From Peronospora farinosa (lineage: Eukaryota; Oomycota; Peronosporomycetes; Peronosporales; Peronosporaceae), in NCBI GenBank assembly GCA_947646735.1, contig CANTFK010000072.1:124001-188000 (forward strand): a stretch of DNA of 64,000 nt, in the 5' to 3' direction. The notes beneath the pieces are model-generated. The model made no database searches. It was not told the DNA's origin and saw nothing but the letters and a program-made list of their open reading frames with translations. The translations under genes were made by a program, and so were the position numbers. Below, in pieces: positions 33,703-43,712 of this stretch (its first letter is position 1; the number at the start of each line of letters is the position of its first letter).

Positions 33703-33801
33703 TAAGTTGCGCTTAACTCAACGTAAGCGCAAATCGCAGAAAGTTTCTTCTCGAACAAGGGCGTAACTTCGAACCTGCTCAGTTAGACTTAACTGAGCAG
33801 C

Positions 33802-34334
33802 ATGGACCCTAGGCGTCCACGAAACAATGTCTCTGACAACCAGAACTGGGAACACCAAGCGAAAATCCGAAGGGAGCAGGCGCCGCAGGTCATTGATGGG
33901 GACTTGAAACCGTGGTCTTGAAGGTGCTGTCGAACCCGAGCCACTGGAGGTCATGAAGGACCTTTTCACGTGATATTGTAAGTGAGAGACAAAGTGGCGA
34001 ACACCGCATATACCGCCGATGCTTTGCAGAGATCTTGGTGTGCCTTCATCTGGCGCTGGACGCAAGCGGACGTAAAGGAACGTCCTTTACGTCCTGGTTA
34101 GATGGTCGCGAGGGATCTCGTGATAGACACGCTATTGGCGACCTGCGCCGACGCATCTGTCGCATGATTTGTGACGAGTATCACGTTTATTATGTCCACG
34201 TTCGTGAGGGATGTCCAACGTGCAACATGGGCAGATCGCGACCGGTCTGGCAGGAATGGGACAACTTTGTGTGTACGCGGGGCATGTTCGATCATATTCG
34301 TCCATGGATTGCCCGTTATAAGAGAAGCCTTTGA
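33802..34334 (+). pseudogene. Antisense ORF remnant between 3' LTR and chromodomain
   Basis: Plus strand, antisense to the element. ATG at 33802, 118 bp inside the LTR, opens MDPRRPRNNVSDNQNWEHQ and stops at 33921. After a frame change a second open stretch (about 33956-34334) is rich in Cys, Trp, His and Arg: RRICRMICDEYHVYY, REGCPTCNMG, PVWQEWDNFVC. A third frame continues with Arg-Ser-rich sequence near 34345-34480. No family recognised. The minus strand is also open here (34065-33718), so the coding strand is uncertain. Confidence 0.35.
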
Positions 34335-34383
34335 AACTTCGGGTGTGCGAGTGAGAGCGCGTCCTTACGATCGCCGAGGGCTT

Positions 34384-35646
34384 TCACGTAGCCGAGGTCG
34401 TCAACCGTATCATCCGTATGCTCCCGAGCCTCGTATTAGGTCTCGTAGTCGCTCGGGAGGTCGTCATGGTTTCGTTGCTCGCGAGATTGGGGCTGGAATC
34501 GGCAGCGTCGGTCGCGATCACCGTGTTTTTACGGGACTCATAGTCCTCGACCACGTCCGGGACATCTTGGGACAGCGTACTCGATGGCTCCCATGTATCG
34601 TCCGCCGGGGAATATCCCAACCAGCGAACCCTGTAATGTTTCTCGACATGCTTCTTCATGGGCGCCGAGTTATTACTCGGCGCCCGGGACTTGTGATCCT
34701 CGTGATCGACAATCCGGTCGACAATCCAACGTCGTGCACCCGATGCATCAATTAAGGGAGGAGGAGCATCTCGACGGAGGACCTCTGGCGATGAGCGCCG
34801 ATTCTCGCAATCGGGCACCTGTAACGTCGAACGACGTGCTGCGCCTACTTCGCGCTTAAGCCGAGATGTCGAAAAATTTCCTACTTGGAGCTCGCGAGAT
34901 AGCTGATAGAGCTCGAGATCGTGCGGTTGCTGCGACTGAGGCTGCTGAGCGGACCCGGCGTGAGCAGCGGGTACTGGTTGAACGCCTACGTCAACTTGAG
35001 ACGACTGCGTTCGGAGGACCCCAGCAGATCGAGTCTGCACTCTTTCGGGCAGGACTTGATCCCAGTCGTCGTCAGCGTTGTCGTCAAGGGATGTCGGATT
35101 TTGAGCCGGTAGAGAAGAGCGGGAAAGATTCAAAGGGAGATACGCCGGTAGGTAAGCCTTGAGGCGCCCGACATAGAACGTCGGGTGTACAACTTCGGGT
35201 GCAAACGCATAGATGTAGGTATTTCTAGCGTGTAACGTCACCATACACCTTAACAACTCGAAATGGGCTAATATATGGTGGCACCAATTATTAGCGCCCA
35301 AATTTGTCACTGAGGTGTTTGGTAATCCACTAGTTAATAATAATACTCTGTCACCTTCTCGAAATATCAACATATTCTTTCGACCTCTTCTGTCTGCATC
35401 TCCTTTTTGCTTGTCGACTGCCTTTTGTAATGCATCACGCACAAAACGCGTGATTCCTTGTCGTAATAGCAGAAATTCGGTTACTGCAGCCGAACTTACA
35501 AGCAACGAGTCCTCTTTTGGGGCAAAATTAGCAACGGGAGACGCGATGGAATGCATCGCGTCAGGAGTCGATATGCCGTTGGCCACGAAATTACCAGTAT
35601 TAGGTGCATCGGCAGCAACCTTATGCGCATCGTAATCAATCATCAA
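34384..35646 (-). pseudogene. Gypsy integrase C-terminal linker and chromodomain
   Basis: A 420-residue minus-strand frame. It starts in the integrase C-terminal region (RKNMLIFREGDRVLLLTSGLP) and passes through HPTFYVGRLKAYLP, a long disordered linker, then the chromodomain: RRWIVDRIVDHED, a small insert, and YRVRWLGYSPADDTWEPSS with DVPDVVEDYESR. Chromodomains of this kind direct integration to marked chromatin. The plus strand opposite the linker (34866-35162) is open too, with coiled-coil character. Confidence 0.85.
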
Positions 35647-35712
35647 TAGTTTCGGCGCAATTCCATCCGTAGATACTCCCCCACCAAGCTTTGAGACAGA
35701 GTGTTCTGAAGC

Positions 35713-36420
35713 TTAGAGAGCAAGAAGCGCCGGAACGCGGGGATGTCTCGCGTTGTTAACGAAAAAGGGGGTCAACCCGGTTGACGCATGGACAGCATTG
35801 TTGTTTGCAAACTCTACAAGTGGAAGAAATGAACTCCATGATGAGAAAGATGCTGCATAACTGCGCAAGACATCTTCGAGCACTCTGTTCACACGCTCCG
35901 TTTGCCCATCCGTCTCTGGATGGCCCGCCGTAGACATAAGCAACCGCGTGCCCAATAGCTGGAATAATTCGGCCCAGAAAGCCGAAGTGAAACGCGGGTC
36001 ACAGTCCGAAACAAAAGATTCTGGCAAGCCGTGATGCCTGAAGATAAGATCAATGAAGATCTTCGCTGTCATTTTTGCCGTAATGTTGGCGGAGGCCGGA
36101 GAAAAATGCACCATTTTGCTGAATCGATCCAATAGAACCAATACGCCCGTGCGTTTCTGTTCATTCGGTGGAAGTCCAAGGATAAAATCCATGCTGACCG
36201 AGCGCCAGGCTTCCGTAGCAATCGGAAGCGGACGCAATGGGCTTGTGAAGACGGCGCGGGCTTCACACGCTGACAAGTTTCACAGGAACGCACCCATTTC
36301 AGGATGTACTTATACATTCGGGGCCAGAAAATACGCGAGAATAGCCGCAAACGTCTTTTCGCGACCCAGGTGGTTGCCAGCTAGGCTGTCGTGAAATTCA
36401 TAAACCAATCGGGCTCGAAG
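35713..36420 (-). pseudogene. Gypsy integrase core
   Basis: Reads EAWRSVSMDFILGLPP (first Asp), ESFVSDCDPRFTSAFW (second Asp) and GQTERVNRVLEDVLRS (Glu); all three catalytic residues are present. The zinc-binding part (GREKTFAAIL, SCETCQRVKPAPS) is in a different frame near 36255-36390. Ends in-frame at 35713 with a stop; the protein resumes in 35646-34384. Confidence 0.85.
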
Positions 36421-36427
36421 GTCGTCA

Positions 36428-36910
36428 TCAGCAGGGATGACGACACGCGGTGAATTCAAATACGTCCATCGTGTACGTCAGCAACGGACCTTCAAGCGCG
36501 TAACGCTTGATGTTGTCGCGTGTTGGTTTCGTCAACTTCGCGAGTAAATTTTCGTAAATTCTCGCTTGGGTCCCTGAGATAATTGATGATTCCTTCATAG
36601 AAGGAATCATTCGCGTAGGATTCAGCGATCTGAGTTCGGATCGAAAGCACGGGTGTCGAAAACATCGCATCAAACCCCAGCTCAATACAACACGCACAGA
36701 TATCATCGTCGTCATCAACATTCTACTCACACGCTTACGACTTTCATCATCCGTTTGTAACAGAGCACTGCCAATGGAAAAAATTGAAGCGTCACATACT
36801 ACGCTAAAAGGTCGGTCAGGACCCGGCAAAGCCAAAATAGAAGCATGAAGAAGGCTAGCCTTCACCGCTTGAAAAGCGCTCTCGTGTTCGGCATGCCAAC
36901 ACCATTCCAC
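36428..36910 (-). pseudogene. Gypsy RNase H, rearranged
   Basis: FQAVKASLLHASILALPGPDRPFSVVCDASI with the catalytic Asp, then the frame departs from family sequence after LLQTDDESRK; the expected YTDHASL and LADALSRR motifs are absent, so the second half is deleted or scrambled. Confidence 0.75.
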
Positions 36911-36993
36911 ATCCTTTAAAGGAGATTGGATAATGGCCGAGCCATATCAGCGTAATTCTCGCTGTACTAATCCAAGTAATTGGTAAGGACAAC

Positions 36994-37794
36994 TCACTTG
37001 CGCAAGTTTTTATGAGACTGCGAAACAGGCCAATCGACTATGGCGTTAACCTTGGCGGGATTCGCTCTTAGGCCTCGCTTCCCAAGGAAGCAACTTAGAA
37101 AGAGAATTTCTTCAGCCCCAAAGATGCACTTAGATGCATTAGCATATAGCTTATTAGTGCGCATGCACTCGAGCACAGCTCGTAAACGAACAATATGGTT
37201 ATCGGTATCCGACCGCTCATGTTCAGCTCGACTATGGACAAAAATGCCATTAAAGTACGTCTGCGCATAGCTTCGATGAAACCGAAACAATTGCGTTACC
37301 AAACGGTTAAACGTAGCCGGAGCATTCGACAACCCCTGGTGCATCATTAACCACTCCCAGATCATACCGCTCGGAGTACTAACAGCAGTAAGCGGAATAT
37401 CGCTAGCTCGTATGAGCAATTGATAATAACCATCGACTAAGTCGAGCGCACTGTACATGGTACAACCGACCATATTGTTCTGAAGAACATCCTTTCTGGG
37501 TATTGGCGTCTGTGCAGATATAGTGGCTGCATTGAGCTTATTATAAGCATGAACGATACGCCATTTACCATTTGGTTTCTTAACACAGAAAGTGGGTGTC
37601 GAGTGCGGAGATTTACTCTCGCGCACCATGCCCGCCGTGTGCTTTGCACGAAAGAACTCGTCAATGACGTCACACTGTTCTTTGGGTAAAGGCCACTGCC
37701 GTGTTACGCAGTATTTGGTTCCAGGAACCAAGTCAATTTCATGACGTACACCCCTATCAGGTGGTAGAACCGACGGTGGATCGTGACACACCAC
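36994..37794 (-). pseudogene. Gypsy reverse transcriptase, catalytic aspartates lost
   Basis: GVRHEIDLVPGTKYCV, MYSALDLVDGYYQLLI and APATFNRLVTQL mark the RT fingers and palm. The catalytic box reads YFNGIFVHS instead of YFDDIFVHS (about 37231-37260), so both metal-binding aspartates are gone. The frame ends at SHKNLRK near 36994. Confidence 0.88.
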
Positions 37795-37939
37795 GTCCTG
37801 GAATTCCTTAACTAAAAGGATAGTAGGGATCTGAAGGGTCCTTCAGAATAGATGCCTCACTACGTGCATTTAGTTCCGCCTTTGTATCTTGGAGGACTGT
37901 CTCATCGACAAGCAAGGATGAGTTCAACTCGAGGTTAGG

Positions 37940-38693
37940 TCAAATGACCACCATATCGGATAGAGCACCAGCCTTCAAGGCTTGACGAAATTCATCCACA
38001 GACATTTCGTATAGCTCTAAGAGAGCATCTAATGATGGGAGGGCCTCAAGGTCAACCTCACCATCTACATCACCTGTCACTCCGTTGACCAGGGTGTATA
38101 ACTGGTCACTGACATTAATACGCGACAAAACAGACGCTTTGCGTCTAGCAGCCGCCATCTGGCGACGCTGCCGTCTCCTTGACGAGACCGTACTCTTCAA
38201 AGTACTTGGTACACCATCATACCCAAGGTCAATAGATTTCTTGACCTTAACCTGCCCTATGCGAGGGCCGATGTCAATATTGACATCCAATGAGTCACTA
38301 GTACCAGTGACTTCACTAACAAGTCATCGACCTTAACTTGCTCTATACAAGAGCCGATGTCATTACCGACATCCAATGAGTCACTAGTACCAGTGACTTC
38401 ACTAACAAGGTCATTGACCTTTACTTGCTCTATAAGAGAGCCGATGTCATTACCGACATCCACTGAATCGCATTTACAGCCAATATCACTAACAAGGTCA
38501 TTGACCTTAACTTTCTATATACGAGAGCCGATGTCATTACCGACATCCAGTGATTCACTATCGCAGGTGACATCACTTACAAGGCCATCAACCTTCACTT
38601 GCTATATACGAGAGCCGATGTCATTACCTACATCCAGTGGATGCCGCTATTCCACCCAACAGCACTAACAAGTTCATCGACCTTCACTTGCTC
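37940..38693 (-). pseudogene. Protease-RT linker with 29-residue repeats
   Basis: Five units of 87 bp (86 in one) encode variants of [28 protein letters not shown] (38260-38690), followed by a basic segment [18 protein letters not shown] and [12 protein letters not shown]. The same array occurs at 53667-54110 in the 51-57 kb element. Two frameshifts. Function unknown. Confidence 0.85.
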
Positions 38694-39022
38694 TTTAATG
38701 GATTTAACCGTTACACAAGTAGATATAGTTAATTTCATAATACATAAGTAGCTACATGCTACACCCGAGATAGCGGGTGTAGCCATTCGTATCTCTTTCT
38801 CCAGGTAAGTGAGAATCAGTCTCATTATCAGTCAATATGAAAGAGATATGTAGTTATGTGGTTCCCATGAGTTTGGTAACCACTCGTACTTAGTCTAAAA
38901 AAACATAAAAATATGAAATTCAGAGTTAAAATTCACCTTAGTACACTAGTTCTGCGTGATTCCTTACGCTTCCTCGCAAGGCCTATAATGTGTGTAAGTA
39001 ACGGAGCTTTGGCCCCATTAAA
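38694..39022 (+). repeat. LTR, family B, plus orientation
   Basis: Shares ATACATAAGTAGCTACA and the hairpin GCTACACCCG-AGATAG-CGGGTGTAGC with family B, and ends CCCCATTAAA-CC-TAGTAGCACTTTGTAG, where TAGTAGCAC (39025) is a primer-binding site with one change. Its start joins the truncated minus element directly. Confidence 0.75.
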
Positions 39023-39107
39023 CCTAGTAGCACTTTGTAGTCCTTACAACAAAATGAGCGCTCCGACGATACAGAGCCTTAACGGGGGGAGGGGTGTTGT
39101 CACACGA

Positions 39108-39735
39108 TGACTTCGAACATCTGACCTTCTTCGAGTATGAAGCTCTGCGTCACCTGGCCGGTTTGACCGGCCTTACTACCGTTGTTGCCATGCTCAAAGA
39201 TACGCTTGATGGGCCTTAACGTTTAGCCATTCAAGACTTCGTCAACCACGAGCTCGCCGAATTACGCCCGAAAGCTTCAACTCCCGCAGTTGTCATGGGG
39301 TCTAACGTCATTAAACTCGACGTTTCGAGTTGCAGCGGAGACGACCCAATGCGTCTCGCACTCAAATCGCTGGCTTTGTGAAGTGAAAATCGCTGTCCAA
39401 TCCTGCCAGCTAACGAAGAAGTCTACGCGTACCCACTTCCTCTTGTCCAAGCTGTCTGGAAAGGCAAATGAGTGGCCATTGGGTAAGCTTATTGCCAATA
39501 CCTGATGTTTCCCTCATGTAGAATTCTACATTGCAACTTGCTGCCAGCACCATCATGTTTAAACCTTACTAAGCGCAGCATACTTTCCAGCGCGATGAAA
39601 CTGATTTTTGCCGCGTTGGTCGCATGGTTAGCTGAGAACGCAAGATCGATGTTGAGGATGTCTATTCCAAACACGGAATGCGACTCAATTCTCGGTTTTT
39701 CCGCACTGAGAATACAAAAGTGCAAAAAGAATCTC
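39108..39735 (+). pseudogene. Gypsy gag fragment
   Basis: DDFEHLTFFEYEALRHLAG corresponds to DDFRHLSDLEWNAVQRMAE of the element at 60.9 kb; then SKLSGKANEWPLGKL corresponds to the gag core. Stops at 39218 and after 39360; no pol follows. Confidence 0.75.
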
Positions 39736-39747
39736 TAAAACCAATCT

Positions 39748-39945
39748 TCATCGCACATAGAGATTATCGCGGTGTGCGTCAATACACCGTGTCAACGACC
39801 CATCAGATTTGCATAAAGAGTAATCACGGACAGATAATCGAGTAAACATGCCGGCATCCCGAGGGAGGGTACGTGAGGTACCGTCGAATTTTTTTTCATA
39901 CCGGGGAATTTGCACGCTCCCATTGTCCAGAACCTTCACATGCAT
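39748..39945 (-). pseudogene. Unassigned coding-like fragment
   Basis: A 65-residue minus-strand frame (MHVKVLDNGSVQIPRYEKKF...GSLTRCIDAHRDNLYVR) with protein-like composition, sitting among element debris. It looks like part of a larger repeat-borne protein, but I do not recognise it. Confidence 0.3.
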
Positions 39946-40740
39946 TGCCGGGTGGTCAAGAACGCTGAATTAGCTCTTCGGATCCAAGACTTGGATACTA
40001 CGTTTCTGGCCTAATACTCGCCACGAATCATGATGGCGACTTTTTTCTAAAGTGGAAAAAAAGTGCTGGAAAAATTTACAAAAATACAAGTGGTCAATAA
40101 GGGAATGTTCGTGATGTTGTTAGTACATCACTTTTCCGGTAAGCCGCAGGCTCTACTCTGGTGGTTTTCTTTCGTCAATTCCTTAAAGTTTCAGCCTTGC
40201 AACCATACTCCCTTGGAGCCAAAGACTTTATTTTTTTATACGGTGCTGACAAGCTCATTTAAGGTAAGCGACTGCCAACCCTAAGTCGGCATAGTTTATA
40301 ATTAAGACTACTGTACAATGATATTTTATAATCTTCGATCCTTTAACGTTCGTTTTTGATTAATAAAACGTTATAGTGGACGCTATCCCCTAAACTCATC
40401 TTTGAGCAATCCAAGAATTGATGCTGGAATATGAATACCTCCAGCTGTGCTTATTCTGGCGTAAAATCAACAAAATAGACCACCAAGGCTGTATCTTATT
40501 ATTCCATGCTAATGTATTCAACAAAGCAAACGCTTGCTTCAAACACTATAAATATACATAGTAATTGAAAACAAGCCCACAAATTTAATGGCAGAATGGC
40601 TGCCTCACAAAAGTACCTCGAGCATCCATAACTACGCACTCACAGAGGGATTTTGACCAGTGCTCTACTTGCGGGAACAAAGATTAACAAAACAAAACAC
40701 ATCGTTACAAAAATGCTAGACTTTTAGTTCGACGTGTCGA
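39946..40740. other. Intergenic, AT-rich
   Basis: No recognisable gene. Short open frames have no protein character. Confidence 0.5.
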
Positions 40741-40851
40741 TACACGGCAGCAAAGATGTGGCAAATTTCGGAGCTTTTGCATTTTCACCTGACCGAAGGC
40801 AAACTGTTTAAAAAACCGCTCTTCTCCAAGTGGGTCGCTTTCGTAAAAGGC
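40741..40851 (+). pseudogene. RXLR-effector W-motif fragment
   Basis: A short plus-strand frame reading KMWQISELLHFHLTEGKLF then KKPLFSKWVAFVKGED and a stop. This matches the pattern of the W motif of oomycete RXLR effectors (LFxSPxFxxWVxYV). No signal peptide, RXLR or second unit is present, so it is a remnant. It lies directly beside the end of a Copia fragment. Confidence 0.6.
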
Positions 40852-40859
40852 GAGGATTG

Positions 40860-41450
40860 AAGCCTTTCAACATTAACTGCGTCCTTTTAGCACTCCTTCG
40901 AGATGTCTCCACACCGGTGAGATTAGCTATCGTAGTTCCATCAATGGCCGCGCGCGTCTTGGTGAGAACGTCAGCTCGCATAAAACACGACTCACCTACA
41001 CCACCTTGATCACTTCCTTTTGCTGTAATCATTGATGAGCTTGAGGCATACAGCGATCTGCTTTGCTCCACCTGCGCTGTCTTCACCTTGTGTTTGCGTC
41101 ATTGCAGCTTAATAATCGACGTGCATTAGCATCGGCTTGGTTACAAGCAATTCAATTTCACCAAGCACTAGCTTTTAATCAAACCTAGCGGGTCGCTCGC
41201 CACAAGTGATGCTGCCACAAACTCGGCCTCCATCATAGATAATGCCATGCTCACCTATTTTTCGACACATCCAGCCTGCAACCGTACCATTCAAGCATAT
41301 CACCCTTCCATTCACAGATGCGGTCCCTACACAATCCGCGTCGCTAAGGCCTTCACGAACATTTTCCTGTACTTCATTTATAATTGTCAGCCATATCTTA
41401 AGCTTCCATCGATAATCCTCTACAAATAGCAAACCATTCGTTTTGTGCAT
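40860..41450 (-). pseudogene. Copia RNase H fragment
   Basis: Minus strand: GLSDADCVGTASVNGRVICLNGTVAGW matches the Copia RNase H pattern YSDADWAGD...GYVLMLNGG..SW; then LVLGEIELLVTKPMLMHVDY and, after a frameshift, MRADVLTKTRA (for ADLLTKAL). Frameshifts and a TAG near 41177 disable it. Confidence 0.75.
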
Positions 41451-41778
41451 CGCCAGTCACACTGTATTCTGCAATATAGAGCAGCGACTGTGTGACAGTG
41501 AAAACACGTTTCTCAAAACAGTCGATATGCCCACAATAAGGCTAATTGCGAGATGAGCTGGAAATAATAATTTTAACCTATCTTTCTTCTTTTTTGAATT
41601 CAGAATCCATTGTCCGTGATATTTGATGCTAGCAACCTCTTCCCTGATGGCAGTTACGTACGCGTTAATCGAGTTTTTTTTATAAATGAGAGTGTGGCTG
41701 TTGGCTAGAGTAAATTTGATCCGCACTGATAACCTGCGATAGGCAGAGAATTTAGCGCACGTTGCGCAGTCAACGGAT

Positions 41779-42135
41779 ATGGGAGAGAGTAGGGCCGAGA
41801 AGTTCTTTACAGCGTGCAGGGTACAAAGTCGGACGCACGCAAGTGCTACACGTGCGGAAAGGCGGGGAAAATTCAAGGCGGAGTGCTTTGACAACACAAG
41901 GAGTTTTATGATGCTGACTTACTGGAGAACACAGAGGACTATGCGAGCGAGTGTGTCGCCGGCGATGGAGCAGCACTACGTCATGTACTGCACTTATCAG
42001 TGTATCAGTAACGGGACAGACTGTCAAGCTGCGACCAGTATGCTGAAAATCTGAAGAGGGATATAATAACCTACGGTCTACTTGAGGCCAAGCGATATGG
42101 TAGCTCCTAGCGTGTGTGACACCGTGTCATTACTG
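41779..42135 (+). pseudogene. Copia gag zinc-knuckle fragment
   Basis: Frames near 41817-42060 contain RKCYTCGKAGKIQGG, a knuckle that has lost its His and last Cys, then EFYDADLLENTEDYASECVAGDG, typical of the gag-protease junction of oomycete Copia elements. Opposite orientation to the RNase H fragment, so these are separate insertions or a rearrangement. 41451-41778 and 42136-42539 hold nothing recognisable. Confidence 0.6.
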
Positions 42136-42539
42136 GTATGAATGTTAAATCTGCTTTTTCTTATGTCAAGATTTTAAAAACGTTCTCTTCGTGCATGTAC
42201 TGGGACGCAATCGAGCAAAGAGTGTTGGTGACGTCTTGATGTCTGTGTTGACGCAGAACGAGGCAACAAACAAATTGCTCTCGCTGACGTAAATCAAGCA
42301 AATTTTATAGCATGTGCTTAAGGAACGCAAACATAGAATCGACAGTCATGCAAGGATACGACAGCACCTAGCCCATCAACATGATTGGTAAAGATGCATG
42401 ATCGGACGACATGGGGCCGATAACTGCTAAGACCACCTCGGTAACCGGTACATAGAGAACTTTTATTATCACCGTCTACATACTGCGGGACTTTTTGAAG
42501 GATATCGTAGCCCAATTATAAAGAGTATATCATGGCCTT

Positions 42540-42800
42540 TTTTGAGATACAATACAGCTGCCGAATTCGCGTTTCAAAACGGAGGGAGGTGGCGAGCATC
42601 AGATGTTGGATTCGTGTATCAAGGAGCCGGTTTGCGCGTCAAGTACGTGAGCCACGGAATCAAGCCTAGCAATGGCAAAGCCAAGGGGATGCGTCGCACC
42701 ATAATGAACAGGGTGCGGCGCATGATTTTGCGTGTGGCTTACAGGTAATATTTTGCGAAGACGCTGCTAAAGTGCTCCTTAAAGGTTTAAGAAGAAATTT
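42540..42800 (+). pseudogene. Copia integrase fragment
   Basis: FQNGGRWRASDVGFVYQGAG and KPSNGKAKGMRRTIMNRVRR align by motif with the Copia integrase block (DGGGEY...CERTGV...SNGKAESMHRTVL), with the catalytic Asp and Glu changed. Confidence 0.65.
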
Positions 42801-43064
42801 TAAGTTAGGCCGATCCAGGCAGATAGTCACCACTTCAAATGCGACAAAACAACAAGACGAGATCTTGGGAAACAGTCGTATTTGGCCCGCCTAGGACGGT
42901 ACAATGTAACACGATGAATAAAACGCTGGGTGAGAAACCCAAAGCTGTTTTATTATTGGCAGAAGTGACGAGATTAAGGAGATTGAGTCTACATGTCAAG
43001 GGAGTGGCTGCAGTAGTAGTAGCTGCAGAGGCGAGTCTTCGACACGGATTATGTAATGGGAAGG

Positions 43065-43228
43065 ACATCTCCAACTTCAAGGAGATACGACGGCAATATA
43101 ATCTTAAAAGGTGGTATTGCCGAATATAAAAAGTTAGTATAATATTGTCGAGCATTATCAGCTAAGATAATATTCACATTGACACCTCATGTTATGCCAA
43201 TGTTATGTAACGAACTCACCCCGTTACA
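43065..43228 (-). repeat. LTR fragment, family A
   Basis: ACATCTCCAACTTCAAGGAG through ...ACTCACCCCGTTACA; the 5' end of a family A LTR in minus orientation, diverged from 17473-17300. Confidence 0.85.
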
Positions 43229-43712
43229 GATTAGCTCCTCAAAGTCAGCGATAAGCAAACTTGCCTTGTTAATATGAGGATCACGCCGTTATCTGCAAAC
43301 GTTTCGCAAAGTGGCAACTCCGGACATGTTTGTATTGCTTTTTGTAATGTACTTAGAAAAAGCAACCCGTCAGACACTGGGCAAAAGCTCAATATGAATA
43401 TAATTGTTAGCAGAGTGCTGAAGCCGCATCGGAACAGATGCCAAACTGACTTTGCAAGATGAATACGTGACTAATCTTTAAGGGCGGGGGGTAAACTGCG
43501 CTCCATGAAACTGTCATTAAAATTTCAGAAGTTGCTACCAAGTCTTAGGAAAACACCGAGGCCATGCAACCGTACTGAAATGTTTTACCATGTAGCAGTA
43601 TCGCTACGAAACATGCCTCCTATATTTCGTCGCACTCTGGCTTCAATTAGTTAAGTACACTGCCGGTTGCTTTGTTTCGTTCAAATGTATGTCAGCTCGA
43701 TCAGTCATTACA
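43229..43712. other. Intergenic, 3' flank of the Tudor-like gene
   Basis: No gene or repeat recognised. Confidence 0.55.

Larger units (their letters stand above)
33368..38693 (-). mobile_element. Ty3/Gypsy element, minus strand, 5'-truncated
   Basis: On the minus strand: 29-residue peptide repeats (38690-38260), RT, RNase H, integrase, chromodomain, an accessory region, polypurine tract and a 317-bp family B LTR at 33684-33368. The 5' LTR, gag and protease are missing; the break at 38693 is occupied by an LTR of the same family in the opposite orientation. Multiple frameshifts; RT catalytic residues lost. Confidence 0.88.
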
